Source: Thiotrichales bacterium
GTDB lineage: Bacteria > Pseudomonadota > Gammaproteobacteria > Thiomicrospirales > Thiomicrospiraceae
NCBI GenBank assembly: GCA_016936535.1
Contig: JAFGXP010000048.1
Coordinates: forward strand, 62,001 to 126,000
DNA length: 64,000 nucleotides
Direction: 5' to 3'
How positions within the stretch are numbered: position 1 is the first letter of the stretch; each line of letters begins with the position of its first letter. The notes below the pieces were generated by a model, which had not been told where the DNA came from, searched no databases, and was given only the letters and a program-made list of their open reading frames with translations. Both the position numbers and the translations under genes were made by a program. This document shows positions 55,241 through 64,000 of this stretch, piece after piece.

Positions 55241-56959
55241 ATGACCGCGGCAAAGTTGCAAGTAATTCTGTGTTGGCATATGCACCAACCCCATTATCGA
55301 GATGGGGGGGATGGCTTTTATCGCTTGCCTTGGGTTTATCTCCATGCCTTGAAAGACTATACCGATATGGCTTGGCATTTAGAGCAGCAGCCCAAAGCTA
55401 AGGCCGTAGTGAATTTTGCGCCGGTCTTGTTGGAGCAGCTGGACGATTACCAGCAGCAGATTCTTGCTTGGCTAGAGACGGGGCAGCCAACCCGAGACCC
55501 GCTGTTAAATTGGGTATGCGGCGCGGAACCCATTCCCTCGGATGTTGCCCAGCGAGAGCAGATCAGTGAAGCGTGTCAAAAAGCCCATGCGCCGACTATG
55601 ATTCAAGTTTTTCCGGCGTTTCAGGAGCGGGTTCAATTGCTCAAGGATGGTCAGCGATTAGGGCAGCCAAACCCTGTCCTTTTAAGCTATTTGGATGCAC
55701 AGTTTTTTACCGACTTATTGGTTTGGTACCACTTGGCATGGATGGGTATCAGTTTGCGCCAAGAGGATGCGCGTTTGCAGCAGCTGATGCAAAAGCAACA
55801 GCAGTTTACCGCTTCAGATCAACGTCTGCTGATGCAAGTCATGCAAGAGGCGATAGCCGGTATTATTCCGCGTTACCGAGCCTTAAGCGAACGCGGTCAG
55901 GTCGAGCTGTCGATGACCCCCTATGGGCATCCGATTGTCCCGTTGTTGCTTGATTTTGCCAGTTTACGGGATGCAACGCCGAATGCTCCTCTGCCACATT
56001 ATTCCGCTTATCCCGGCGGCTCGGAGCGGGCGCAATGGCATATGCAAAAAGGCTTGGCGGTGTTTGAACACTATTTTGGGGTGCGTCCACAAGGGGTTTG
56101 GTTGTCGGAAGGGGCGGTCAGTGAGGCCGCGATTGATCTGCTTGATCACTATCAAATTCGTTGGAGCGCATCTGGAGAGGGTGTTTGGCGTCACTCTTGC
56201 GAGCGCTCACATATTGATCAACACGATTTAAACAGCAAAAGAGCCCTCTACCGTCCCTTGCAAGTGGAGGGGCATGAATGCGCACTGTTTTTCCGCGATG
56301 ACGGTCTTTCTGATTTGATTGGCTTTCAATATAAAGACTGGCGTGCCGAAGATGCCGCCAACGACTTTGCCCATCATTTGGCCAATATTGCCAATTTTGT
56401 TTGCAAAGATGGGCAGGCGCACTGTGTGAGCGTGATTCTAGACGGCGAGAATGCTTGGGAGTATTACCCAGATAACGCCCATCAGTTTCTCACCGCCTTG
56501 TACGCCAAGCTCAGCGATCATCCGCAGTTAGAAATGACCACTTTTAGTACCGCCCTCGATCAAGGTTTGCCAACACGGCCGTTGCCGCATTTGCAAGCCG
56601 GCAGTTGGGTGTATGGTTCTTTTTCAACCTGGATGGGCGATGTCGATAAAAACCTCGGTTGGGAGCGCTTGATTGAAGCCAAGTTGGCGTACGATCAAGT
56701 CCTTGCCACCGGTCAGCTCAGCCCAGAGGCGCAGCGCTTAGCCAGTGAGCAGTTGGCGGTGTGTGAAGGTTCAGATTGGTTTTGGTGGTTTGGCAGTTAC
56801 AATCCAGCCGATAGCGTTCGTGATTTTGACCAGCTGTTTCGTTCGCACTTACGTAAGCTCTATCAGTTACTTGGCTTGGCCGCGCCGGCCAACCTTGAGA
56901 ACCCCATCTCTTACGGCGGTGGGCAGATGGAAAACTCTGGCACCATGCGTCGAAATTGA
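55241..56959 (+). CDS. Glycoside hydrolase family 57 protein
   Basis: 572 residues from ATG 55241 (AAGGAGA 8 bases before). GH57 opening LQVILCWHMHQPHYRD, central HPI-type segment YGHPIVPLLLDFASLRD, catalytic nucleophile region GVWLSEGAVSEAAIDLL, and the acid/base region ILDGENAWEYYPDN. Members act as alpha-amylases or 4-alpha-glucanotransferases on glycogen. Embedded in the glg operon where E. coli has glgX. Specificity cannot be told from sequence. Confidence 0.92.
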   Translation: MTAAKLQVILCWHMHQPHYRDGGDGFYRLPWVYLHALKDYTDMAWHLEQQPKAKAVVNFAPVLLEQLDDYQQQILAWLETGQPTRDPLLNWVCGAEPIPSDVAQREQISEACQKAHAPTMIQVFPAFQERVQLLKDGQRLGQPNPVLLSYLDAQFFTDLLVWYHLAWMGISLRQEDARLQQLMQKQQQFTASDQRLLMQVMQEAIAGIIPRYRALSERGQVELSMTPYGHPIVPLLLDFASLRDATPNAPLPHYSAYPGGSERAQWHMQKGLAVFEHYFGVRPQGVWLSEGAVSEAAIDLLDHYQIRWSASGEGVWRHSCERSHIDQHDLNSKRALYRPLQVEGHECALFFRDDGLSDLIGFQYKDWRAEDAANDFAHHLANIANFVCKDGQAHCVSVILDGENAWEYYPDNAHQFLTALYAKLSDHPQLEMTTFSTALDQGLPTRPLPHLQAGSWVYGSFSTWMGDVDKNLGWERLIEAKLAYDQVLATGQLSPEAQRLASEQLAVCEGSDWFWWFGSYNPADSVRDFDQLFRSHLRKLYQLLGLAAPANLENPISYGGGQMENSGTMRRN

Positions 56960-56974
56960 GCCGAGGAGAACGCT

Positions 56975-58438
56975 ATGCCTAAATTGACCGCTCCGCCGCC
57001 GATGGCTCCGCGCCAAGCTGGTGTCTTATTGCACCTTACTTCCTTGCCAAATGAGGAGGGTCAGCTGGGGTGTTTGAATCACCAAGCATGGCGTTTTTTA
57101 GCGTGGATGGAACAAGCGGGTTTGCAGTTATGGCAGACCTTACCACTGAATCATACTCATGCAGATCTTTCCCCTTATTCGGCCTTATCTGCCTTTGCAC
57201 TCAACCCGGCGTTCTTGCCCAAAGATTGGCAGCAAGAGCTCCAATTTGCCGGTTATGCGAGCGATTTCGAGGTTTTTTGCCAGCAAGAAGCCGCTTGGCT
57301 CGATGACTATGCTCTGTTTATTGTGCTGCGGGACTTGCAGCAGAATCGCTCTTGGCTTGATTGGCCAACGCCCCTTAAATTGCGTGATCCGAGCGCCTTA
57401 GCAGAAATAGCCACCCAACATCATGCGCGCATTGAACATCTCAAACAGCAGCAATTTGTGCTAAACCGTTTGTGGCAGCGATTAAAACAGGATGCGCATC
57501 AACGTGGCATTACATTGTTTGGCGATATGCCGATTTTTGTCGCACTCGACAGCGCCGATGTCTGGGCGCACAGCGAGCAGTTCCTCTTGGATGAGCAGCG
57601 TCAACCGATCTGGGTGGCAGGCGTACCGCCGGATTATTTTTCCGAAACCGGACAGCGTTGGGGCAATCCGCATTATGATTGGGCGCGGATGGCGCAAGAG
57701 GATTTTGCTTGGTGGCAGCAACGGATTGCCAAAGCCCTACAGCAGTTCGACTTACTGCGAATTGATCATTTTCGGGGTTTGCAAGCCTGTTGGCAAATTG
57801 CCGCCAGTGAGCCGACGGCGGTGAACGGTCATTGGCAGGAGGTACCCGGAGCGGCTCTATTGCAAACGCTGTCCGAGCGCTTTACCCCTTTACCGTTAGT
57901 CGCTGAAGATTTGGGGTTAATTACGCCCGAGGTGATTGCGTTAAAAGAGCAGTTTGCCTTGCCAGGCATGGCGGTGCTGCAATTCGGTTTCAATGGCTTG
58001 CCGGATAATCCGCATGCTTTGGCTTCGATTACTGAAAACTCGGTGATTTACACCGGAACGCATGATAATGATACGACCCTAGGCTGGTTTGAACAGTTGG
58101 ATGCGGCTGAGCAAAGTGCAGTGCAGCAAACGTTAGCGGCTTACTGGCAGCAGAATCCCGTTGCCGGTGCCCTATGTCAATCGGTGCCCTGCACGATCCC
58201 TTGGTCGTTGATTGTGGCGGCCTTTAGCAGCCCCGCGCAGCGGGTTCTGATTCCGATGCAAGATTTTTTGGGGCTGGATGGCGCCCATCGGATGAATGTA
58301 CCGGGCGTAGCACAGGGCAATTGGCGCTGGCAGATGAATTGGGATACTTTGCCAGCTTCGCTGGCTCCACAAATTGCACAACTGGTTGAAGGCAGTCGGC
58401 GTCAGCCCAAACCCATACCTCATGGCGGCTCGCGGTGA
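56975..58438 (+). CDS. malQ: 4-alpha-glucanotransferase (amylomaltase)
   Basis: 487 residues, GH77. RQAGVLLHLTSLPNEEGQLGCL, IFVALDSADVWAHSEQF, the nucleophile segment LLRIDHFRGLQACW (Asp), LVAEDLGLITPEV (Glu) and GTHDNDTTLGWF (Asp). Transfers maltodextrin segments. GAGGAG 7 bases before ATG 56975; 15 bases after the GH57 gene. Confidence 0.95.
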   Translation: MPKLTAPPPMAPRQAGVLLHLTSLPNEEGQLGCLNHQAWRFLAWMEQAGLQLWQTLPLNHTHADLSPYSALSAFALNPAFLPKDWQQELQFAGYASDFEVFCQQEAAWLDDYALFIVLRDLQQNRSWLDWPTPLKLRDPSALAEIATQHHARIEHLKQQQFVLNRLWQRLKQDAHQRGITLFGDMPIFVALDSADVWAHSEQFLLDEQRQPIWVAGVPPDYFSETGQRWGNPHYDWARMAQEDFAWWQQRIAKALQQFDLLRIDHFRGLQACWQIAASEPTAVNGHWQEVPGAALLQTLSERFTPLPLVAEDLGLITPEVIALKEQFALPGMAVLQFGFNGLPDNPHALASITENSVIYTGTHDNDTTLGWFEQLDAAEQSAVQQTLAAYWQQNPVAGALCQSVPCTIPWSLIVAAFSSPAQRVLIPMQDFLGLDGAHRMNVPGVAQGNWRWQMNWDTLPASLAPQIAQLVEGSRRQPKPIPHGGSR

Positions 58439-58507
58439 GCGGCAGAGTCGGCTTAAGACCCTGTTCTAGCGCGATGCCGCTTGTACCTACAACATAAAGG
58501 AGAAAGG

Positions 58508-60745
58508 ATGCCCAGTGATCTTGGCAGTCTTGTCAATCTGAATGCGTTACCGCCGGCGCTCGTCGCCGCAGTGGAGCGTTTGGCCAGTGGTCGTGAGCAT
58601 AATCCGTTCGCTTTTTTGGGTGTGCATCCTCTTGATGCGCAAAAAACGTGTGAAGTGCGCGAATGGTTACCAAGCGCACAAAGTGCACGATTAGTCTGGC
58701 AAGGACAATCTTGGGATTTTTCCCTAGCGGATTCTCGCGGCCTCTTTATCTTAACCCTACCCAGTTCGGTTTTAGCCAGTGACAGCCCTTATCAAGTGCA
58801 CTGGCGTGAAGCGGCTGCACCGGATATTTGGCATCAAACTTTCTCGCCTTGGGGATTCGCACCCACCTTGGGGGCCTTGGACCTCCACCTCTTTGCCGAA
58901 GGCCGCCATTGGCAAATTTATCGCTATTTAGGCGCGCACGCCTTGGTTTTAGAAGGCATTGCCGGGGTGCGCTTTGCGGTTTGGGCCCCGGCTGCCGAGC
59001 GGGTGTCGGTGGTTGGCGATTTTAATGGTTGGCACGGTTTGCGTCATCCGATGCGCGTTCTCGGTGCTTCTGGTGTGTGGGAACTCTTTATTCCTGGGTT
59101 GCAATCGGGCGACCTGTATAAATTTGAAATCCGTCATCGTGCATCGGGAGCCATTTTTCTAAAAACCGATCCCTATGCGCAAGCGATGGAGCGTCGTCCA
59201 GCAAATGCCTGCCAGGTCTATGCCTCGCACTATGAGTGGCAAGACCAAGAATGGATGCAAGCACGAGAGACATGGGCTTGGCAAAAGGCACCCATTAACA
59301 TCTACGAAGTGCATCTGGGCTCTTGGCAGCGCGATGAGCAGGGCGATTTTTTAAATTACCGCGAACTGGCTCATCGTCTGGTGGAATACGCCTTATGGAT
59401 GGGGTACACCCATTTGGAACTCTTACCGGTTTCTGAACATCCGCTGGATCAGTCGTGGGGTTATCAAACCACCGGTTATTACGCCCCAACCAGCCGCTTT
59501 GGTACGCCGGATGACTTTCGCTATTTTGTGGATTACTGTCACCAACACGGCTTGGGGGTCTTTTTGGATTGGGTGCCGGCGCACTTTCCAAAAGATGCTT
59601 TTGCCTTGGGGCGATTTGACGGTTCGGCACTCTATGAACACGAAGACCCGCGTCTAGGAGAACATCAGGACTGGGGGACTTACATCTTTAATTTCGGACG
59701 CAATGAGGTGCGCAACTTTCTGATTGCCAATGCTCTCTATTGGGTCAAAGAGCTGCATCTCGATGGTTTACGCGTGGATGCGGTCGCTTCGATGCTCTAT
59801 TTGGATTATTCGCGAGAAGAGGGGCAATGGTTGCCCAATCGACACGGCGGGCGGGAGAATCTTGAGGCCATTGAGTTCTTGCAGACGCTCAATGCCGAAG
59901 TGCATGCGCAAGCACCAGGTGTGCTGGTGATGGCCGAAGAATCCACCTCTTGGCCGATGGTCTCACGTCCCACCTGGATGGGCGGCTTAGGCTTTTCAAT
60001 GAAATGGAATATGGGCTGGATGAACGATACGCTAAGCTATTTCAGCAAGCCGCCCATCTATCGTGCTTATCATCATAACGACTTAACCTTTAGTCAGATG
60101 TACGCCTATTCGGAAAACTTTATTCTGCCGATATCGCATGATGAAGTGGTGCATCTCAAAGGGGCTTTAATCGAAAAAATGCCGGGAGACAATTGGCAGC
60201 GAGCTGCGAATTTGCGACTTCTGTTGGCTTACCAAATTCTGAATCCCGGCAAAAAACTGCTGTTTATGGGCTCGGAGTTTGCTCAATGGCAAGAGTGGAG
60301 CGAATCGTCAAGCCTAGATTGGGCGCTGTGCCAACAGCCTTTGCATCAAGGTGTTCAGCACTTTAGTCGTGAGTTGAATCATCTTTACCGTCAAGCCCCA
60401 GCGCTGCATCAACGCGATTTTGAGGCCAATGGCTTTGAATGGATTGATTGCCATGATTACAGCCAATCTATTTTGAGTTTTATGCGCCACAGTGCCGAAC
60501 AAACTCTGATTTGCATCTTTAACTTCACACCGGTTCCACGGCATGATTACCGTATTGGCGTGCCGCAAGCTGGCCGTTATCAAGAGCGGCTCAACTCGGA
60601 TGCGGCCTGTTATGGTGGCAGTAATCTGGGCAATGGTGCGATTGAGTTGATTAGCCAAGAAGGGCATTGGATGAACCAACCGCAACAGCTGGTGCTCAAT
60701 TTGCCCCCACTTGGGGTCTTGGTGTTAGAGCGGTTGTCGGATTAA
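58508..60745 (+). CDS. glgB: 1,4-alpha-glucan branching enzyme
   Basis: 745 residues from ATG 58508 (AAAGGAG 8 bases before). Two N-terminal carbohydrate-binding (CBM48) domains ([32 protein letters not shown]), GH13 catalytic residues in [21 protein letters not shown] (Asp), [14 protein letters not shown] (Glu) and [13 protein letters not shown] (Asp). Introduces alpha-1,6 branches in glycogen. Confidence 0.97.
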   Translation: MPSDLGSLVNLNALPPALVAAVERLASGREHNPFAFLGVHPLDAQKTCEVREWLPSAQSARLVWQGQSWDFSLADSRGLFILTLPSSVLASDSPYQVHWREAAAPDIWHQTFSPWGFAPTLGALDLHLFAEGRHWQIYRYLGAHALVLEGIAGVRFAVWAPAAERVSVVGDFNGWHGLRHPMRVLGASGVWELFIPGLQSGDLYKFEIRHRASGAIFLKTDPYAQAMERRPANACQVYASHYEWQDQEWMQARETWAWQKAPINIYEVHLGSWQRDEQGDFLNYRELAHRLVEYALWMGYTHLELLPVSEHPLDQSWGYQTTGYYAPTSRFGTPDDFRYFVDYCHQHGLGVFLDWVPAHFPKDAFALGRFDGSALYEHEDPRLGEHQDWGTYIFNFGRNEVRNFLIANALYWVKELHLDGLRVDAVASMLYLDYSREEGQWLPNRHGGRENLEAIEFLQTLNAEVHAQAPGVLVMAEESTSWPMVSRPTWMGGLGFSMKWNMGWMNDTLSYFSKPPIYRAYHHNDLTFSQMYAYSENFILPISHDEVVHLKGALIEKMPGDNWQRAANLRLLLAYQILNPGKKLLFMGSEFAQWQEWSESSSLDWALCQQPLHQGVQHFSRELNHLYRQAPALHQRDFEANGFEWIDCHDYSQSILSFMRHSAEQTLICIFNFTPVPRHDYRIGVPQAGRYQERLNSDAACYGGSNLGNGAIELISQEGHWMNQPQQLVLNLPPLGVLVLERLSD

Positions 60746-60783
60746 GGCACAACCGAGTTTCCTGAACAAGTAAGGTAGGTAAG

Positions 60784-62289
60784 ATGAAAGTTTTGTTTGC
60801 GACCTCCGAGGCGTATCCATTGATTAAAACCGGTGGTTTGGCCGATGTCAGCGGCAGCCTGCCCAACGCCTTGAAAAAACTCAAACACGCAGTTCGATTG
60901 GTTTTACCCGCTTACTTGGATCTGTTGCAAAAGTTGCCTGCCAAATCGTACCGATGTGTGGCACAGATTGCGGTTCAAGGGTGTGAACAAACCTATCAAG
61001 CGCGTATTTTGCAGCTTAAAGCCGGCGCTTTTTCCGGTTTAGAGGTACCGGTTTGGCTGGTGGAAATTCCAGCGCTTTTTGCGCGTCCGGGCAATCCCTA
61101 CTTAGCCGCAGATGGCAGCGACTGGTGGGACAATGGCGAGCGTTTTGGGGTCTTTAATAAGGTGGTCACCGAGCTGGCAATGAATCGCTGCGGACTCAAG
61201 TGGGCGCCCGAGGTCGTGCATCTCAATGACTGGCAAACCGGTCTAACGGCCGCGCTTCTCAAAGTCGAAGCGCAGCCACCCAAAACCGTGTTCACGATTC
61301 ACAATATGGCCTATCCAGGCAATTTTCCTCATAGTCTTTTTACCGGTTTGGGATTGCCAAGCCACCTATGGTCCATGCACGGTGTCGAATTTTGGGGGCA
61401 TTTTTCCATGCTTAAGGCCGGCTTGATGTTTGCGGATTGGATTACCACCGTTAGCCCGACTTACGCGGAAGAGATTACGCTTTATGAGTTCGCTTATGGT
61501 TTTGAAGGCATTTTGCAGCAGATTGCAGCCGAAGGGCGTTTGATTGGCATTTTAAACGGCATTGACAGTCTGCAATGGAATCCACAACACGATGCGTTGC
61601 TGGTGCAAAACTACACTGCCGACAAGCATCTGCGCAGTGGCAAACGCAAAAACAAGGCAGCGCTCTATCAAATGCTACAAGGGGAACCGCCGAGTGAAGC
61701 TTGGATGCAAGCGCCTTTATTGGGGTTTGTCGGTCGGTTGGTACCACAAAAAGGGATTGATTGGGTCGTGCAGATATTGCCGGCTTTACTGGCAAATAGT
61801 CATGCCAATCTGGTGATTGTCGGTACCGGCGAGAAGCGGTTCGAAGCCCAACTTCAGGCATTGGCCGCCGAATATGGCTCGCGTTTGCTCTGTTTTATTG
61901 GCTATTCTGAAACGCTGGCGCATCGGGTCGAAGCCGGTGCCGACCTCTTTTTAATGCCCTCCCGTTTTGAACCCTGCGGTTTAAACCAGATGTACAGTTT
62001 GGCTTATGGCACCCCGCCGATTGTCCATCGCACCGGCGGTTTAGCCGATACGGTCGTTGATGCCACGCCCGAAGCCTTGCAAAACGGTCTTGCCAATGGT
62101 TTTGTATTTGCCAAGGCCAGTAGTCAAGCATTGCGTCAAGCCGTTGATCGTGCATTACAGCTGTATCAACAGGCACCAGCCCAATGGCAGGCGTTGCAAA
62201 AACAGGGGATGCAGCAAGACTTTAGTTGGCAAAAAAGTGCTAAGCAGTATCAACGTTTGTATCTGGAGTCGCCCAATGAGCGAGCATAA
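60784..62289 (+). CDS. glgA: Glycogen synthase (ADP-glucose)
   Basis: 501 residues, GT5. N-terminal KTGGLADVSGSLPNAL (ADP-glucose), VVHLNDWQTGLTAALL, TIHNMAYPGNF, and the C-terminal donor site SRFEPCGLNQMYSLAYGTPPIVHRTGGLADTV. Elongates alpha-1,4 chains. Overlaps glgP by 14 bases. Confidence 0.97.
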   Translation: MKVLFATSEAYPLIKTGGLADVSGSLPNALKKLKHAVRLVLPAYLDLLQKLPAKSYRCVAQIAVQGCEQTYQARILQLKAGAFSGLEVPVWLVEIPALFARPGNPYLAADGSDWWDNGERFGVFNKVVTELAMNRCGLKWAPEVVHLNDWQTGLTAALLKVEAQPPKTVFTIHNMAYPGNFPHSLFTGLGLPSHLWSMHGVEFWGHFSMLKAGLMFADWITTVSPTYAEEITLYEFAYGFEGILQQIAAEGRLIGILNGIDSLQWNPQHDALLVQNYTADKHLRSGKRKNKAALYQMLQGEPPSEAWMQAPLLGFVGRLVPQKGIDWVVQILPALLANSHANLVIVGTGEKRFEAQLQALAAEYGSRLLCFIGYSETLAHRVEAGADLFLMPSRFEPCGLNQMYSLAYGTPPIVHRTGGLADTVVDATPEALQNGLANGFVFAKASSQALRQAVDRALQLYQQAPAQWQALQKQGMQQDFSWQKSAKQYQRLYLESPNERA

Positions 62290-64000
62290 ACCGGCCGCGT
62301 CCCAGCCGTCTCAAGCATGGATTCAAGAAATGCAGCAGGATTTTGGGATGGATCAGCTTTCGATTGAAGCAGATTTTCTGAAATACCTCTGTCATACCCT
62401 CGGCCGCGACCTGTGTTCCGAAGATTATTACCTATTTAAAGCCTTGTCTTACGCCACGCGTGACCGCTTGATGACGCATTGGAAACGCACCTGGGCGGCT
62501 TACAATCAAGGCAAGATTAAAAAAGCCTATTACTTATCGATGGAGTTTTTAATTGGCCGCTCTCTGAGTAACAACCTACTCAATTTAGGGATTGAAAACG
62601 AAACCGCTGCGGCCTTGCATCAGTTGGGTTTGCAGATCGAAACCCTGGAAGGCGCCGAGCGTGATGCGGGCTTAGGCAATGGGGGTTTGGGCCGTTTGGC
62701 CGCGTGTTTTATGGACAGTTGTGCCACCTTGCGTTTGCCGGTATTGGGATACGGTTTGCGCTATGAATATGGTATGTTCCGCCAGCGCATACAAAATGGC
62801 TATCAGCGTGAAGAGCCGGATCACTGGCTCGGCTTTGGCCCCTATCCCTGGGAAATTCAACGCAACGAATATACCCAACGGATTAAGTTTGGCGGCGAGA
62901 CTCGGCACTATACCGATCCGGTCAGTGGACGCTTGATTGTCCATTGGGAACACGCCGAAGTCATTCTAGCGATTCCTTATGATGTGCCGATTCCTGGGTT
63001 TAAAAACCAAACGGTTAATACCCTGCGCCTATGGTGGGCGATGGCACAAGAGGGGTTTGACTTATCCGAGTTTAACGCCGGTTCTTATCATGAAGCCGTG
63101 GCTAAAAAAGCCGAGGCCGAAAACATCACCAAAGTGCTCTACCCAAATGACAGCAGTGAAAACGGCAAAGAACTGCGCTTAAAGCAGCAGTATTTTTTGG
63201 TTTCGGCTTCGCTACAAGATGTATTGGCACAGTGGAAAGCAAAACACGGCACCGATTTAACCGACTTTGCCGAGTTTAATACGTTCCAGTTAAATGACAC
63301 TCACCCAAGCTTGGCGGTAGCGGAGTTGATGCGTTTGTTGGTCGATAAAGAGCAGATGGATTGGGAGCGCGCTTGGCAGATTACCTCTCAAACCCTGGCC
63401 TACACCAATCACACGCTCTTGCCAGAAGCGCTCGAAAAATGGCCTCGTGCACTTTTTGTTCGGCTTTTGCCACGCCCTTTAGAAATTATCGAAGAGATTA
63501 ACCGTCGTTTTTTGATGGAAGTTGCCATGAAATGGCCTGGCGATTTGGAACGCCAAGCACGGATGTCAATTTTTGATGCAAACCAGCAAGTATGTATGGC
63601 CTATTTGGCGATTGTTGGCAGCCATTCGGTTAATGGCGTGGCCCAGCTGCATTCCAATCTGTTAAAAGAGGGGTTGTTCAATGATTTTTACCAACTTTGG
63701 CCAGAAAAATTCAACAACAAAACCAATGGTGTGACCCAAAGACGTTGGTTAGCCGGCTGCAATCCTGCCTTGCGAAAACTGCTGAAATCGCAGATTGGGG
63801 AAGGCTGGATTACCGAGTTAACCCAGCTTCAACGCTTGGAACCCCTAGCCGAAGATCCCGCATTTCGCGCCGCTTGGCATGAGGTCAAACAGCAAAATAA
63901 ACAACGTTTGGCGAATTGGGTATTGGAAAAAACCGGTGTGCAATTGTCGGTGGAATCGCTGTTTGATGTTCAGGTAAAACGTATTCATGAATACAAGCGA
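62276..64000 (+). CDS. glgP: Glycogen phosphorylase, N-terminal part (cut by window edge)
   Basis: 575 codons from ATG 62276 to the window end, of about 815 in E. coli. LSMEFLIGRSLSNNLLNLG, RDAGLGNGGLGRLAACFMDS, LRYEYGMFRQRIQNGYQREEPDHW, FQLNDTHPSLAVAELMRLLVD, NKTNGVTQRRWLAGCNPAL; the last residues read VKRIHEYKR, so the pyridoxal-phosphate lysine region (GTGNMK) lies beyond the edge. Releases glucose 1-phosphate. Last visible gene of the operon, translationally coupled to glgA. Confidence 0.97.
   Translation, partial: MSEHKPAASQPSQAWIQEMQQDFGMDQLSIEADFLKYLCHTLGRDLCSEDYYLFKALSYATRDRLMTHWKRTWAAYNQGKIKKAYYLSMEFLIGRSLSNNLLNLGIENETAAALHQLGLQIETLEGAERDAGLGNGGLGRLAACFMDSCATLRLPVLGYGLRYEYGMFRQRIQNGYQREEPDHWLGFGPYPWEIQRNEYTQRIKFGGETRHYTDPVSGRLIVHWEHAEVILAIPYDVPIPGFKNQTVNTLRLWWAMAQEGFDLSEFNAGSYHEAVAKKAEAENITKVLYPNDSSENGKELRLKQQYFLVSASLQDVLAQWKAKHGTDLTDFAEFNTFQLNDTHPSLAVAELMRLLVDKEQMDWERAWQITSQTLAYTNHTLLPEALEKWPRALFVRLLPRPLEIIEEINRRFLMEVAMKWPGDLERQARMSIFDANQQVCMAYLAIVGSHSVNGVAQLHSNLLKEGLFNDFYQLWPEKFNNKTNGVTQRRWLAGCNPALRKLLKSQIGEGWITELTQLQRLEPLAEDPAFRAAWHEVKQQNKQRLANWVLEKTGVQLSVESLFDVQVKRIHEYKR

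Overview
The window is a chromosomal segment of a gammaproteobacterium. Support comes from the hemA-prfA-prmC block, tRNA-Gln/prs/rplY/pth/ychF order, dapF-DUF484-xerC trio, ubiE-ubiJ-ubiB block, lipid A/Kdo genes, a gspC-N type II secretion operon and an E. coli-like MotA/MotB pair. I cannot name the genus; a free-living, motile, glycogen-storing aquatic gammaproteobacterium (possibly Thiotrichales/Piscirickettsiaceae-like) is an inference. Coding density is high and most genes are ordinary core genes with good Shine-Dalgarno sites.

Layout. 1-7.2 kb: sensory/signalling genes (three PilZ proteins, a PAS-containing chemoreceptor ending in a CheR-type pentapeptide), an unrecognised secreted protein preceded by a tiny coupled leader ORF, a HugZ-like protein and SelO. 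7.2-11.5 kb: a CopZ-like HMA protein, parC, and motAB behind a near-perfect -24/-12 (sigma-54) promoter. 11.5-15.6 kb (minus strand): hemA-prfA-prmC-moeB. 15.7-21.6 kb: TPR lipoprotein, tRNA-Gln, prs, rplY, pth, ychF, tRNA-Met; lolB and ispE, which sit between the TPR gene and tRNA-Gln in pseudomonads, are absent here.

21.6-24.6 kb is the accessory region: a small island abutting tRNA-Met with a P4-type integrase broken by one in-frame TGA, iteron-like GTGGGAAC repeats, and a tight two-gene cassette of a 66-residue protein and a protein with a PARP-like H-Y ADP-ribosyltransferase signature. This is the best candidate for an undescribed system (toxin-antitoxin or phage defence).

24.6-40.1 kb: an MFS transporter, then an uninterrupted gspC-D-E-F-G-H-I-J-K-L-M-N operon (no gspO here), followed by a kexin-like subtilase lipoprotein with a P-domain and a small secreted partner gene that together resemble Aeromonas ASP plus its external chaperone ORF2. 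40.2-49.6 kb: a periplasmic thioredoxin, ubiB-ubiJ-ubiE-DUF971-hslU on the minus strand, and dapF-DUF484-xerC-hslV-UPF0114 on the plus strand, so that hslU and hslV are separated and divergent. 49.9-51.3 kb: a lipoprotein built of a duplicated pair of about 70-residue repeats, with two hairpins and a 9-bp tandem repeat behind it. 51.3-53.5 kb: kdsD-waaA. 53.9-64 kb: a glycogen operon glgC-GH57-malQ-glgB-glgA-glgP, the last cut by the window edge.
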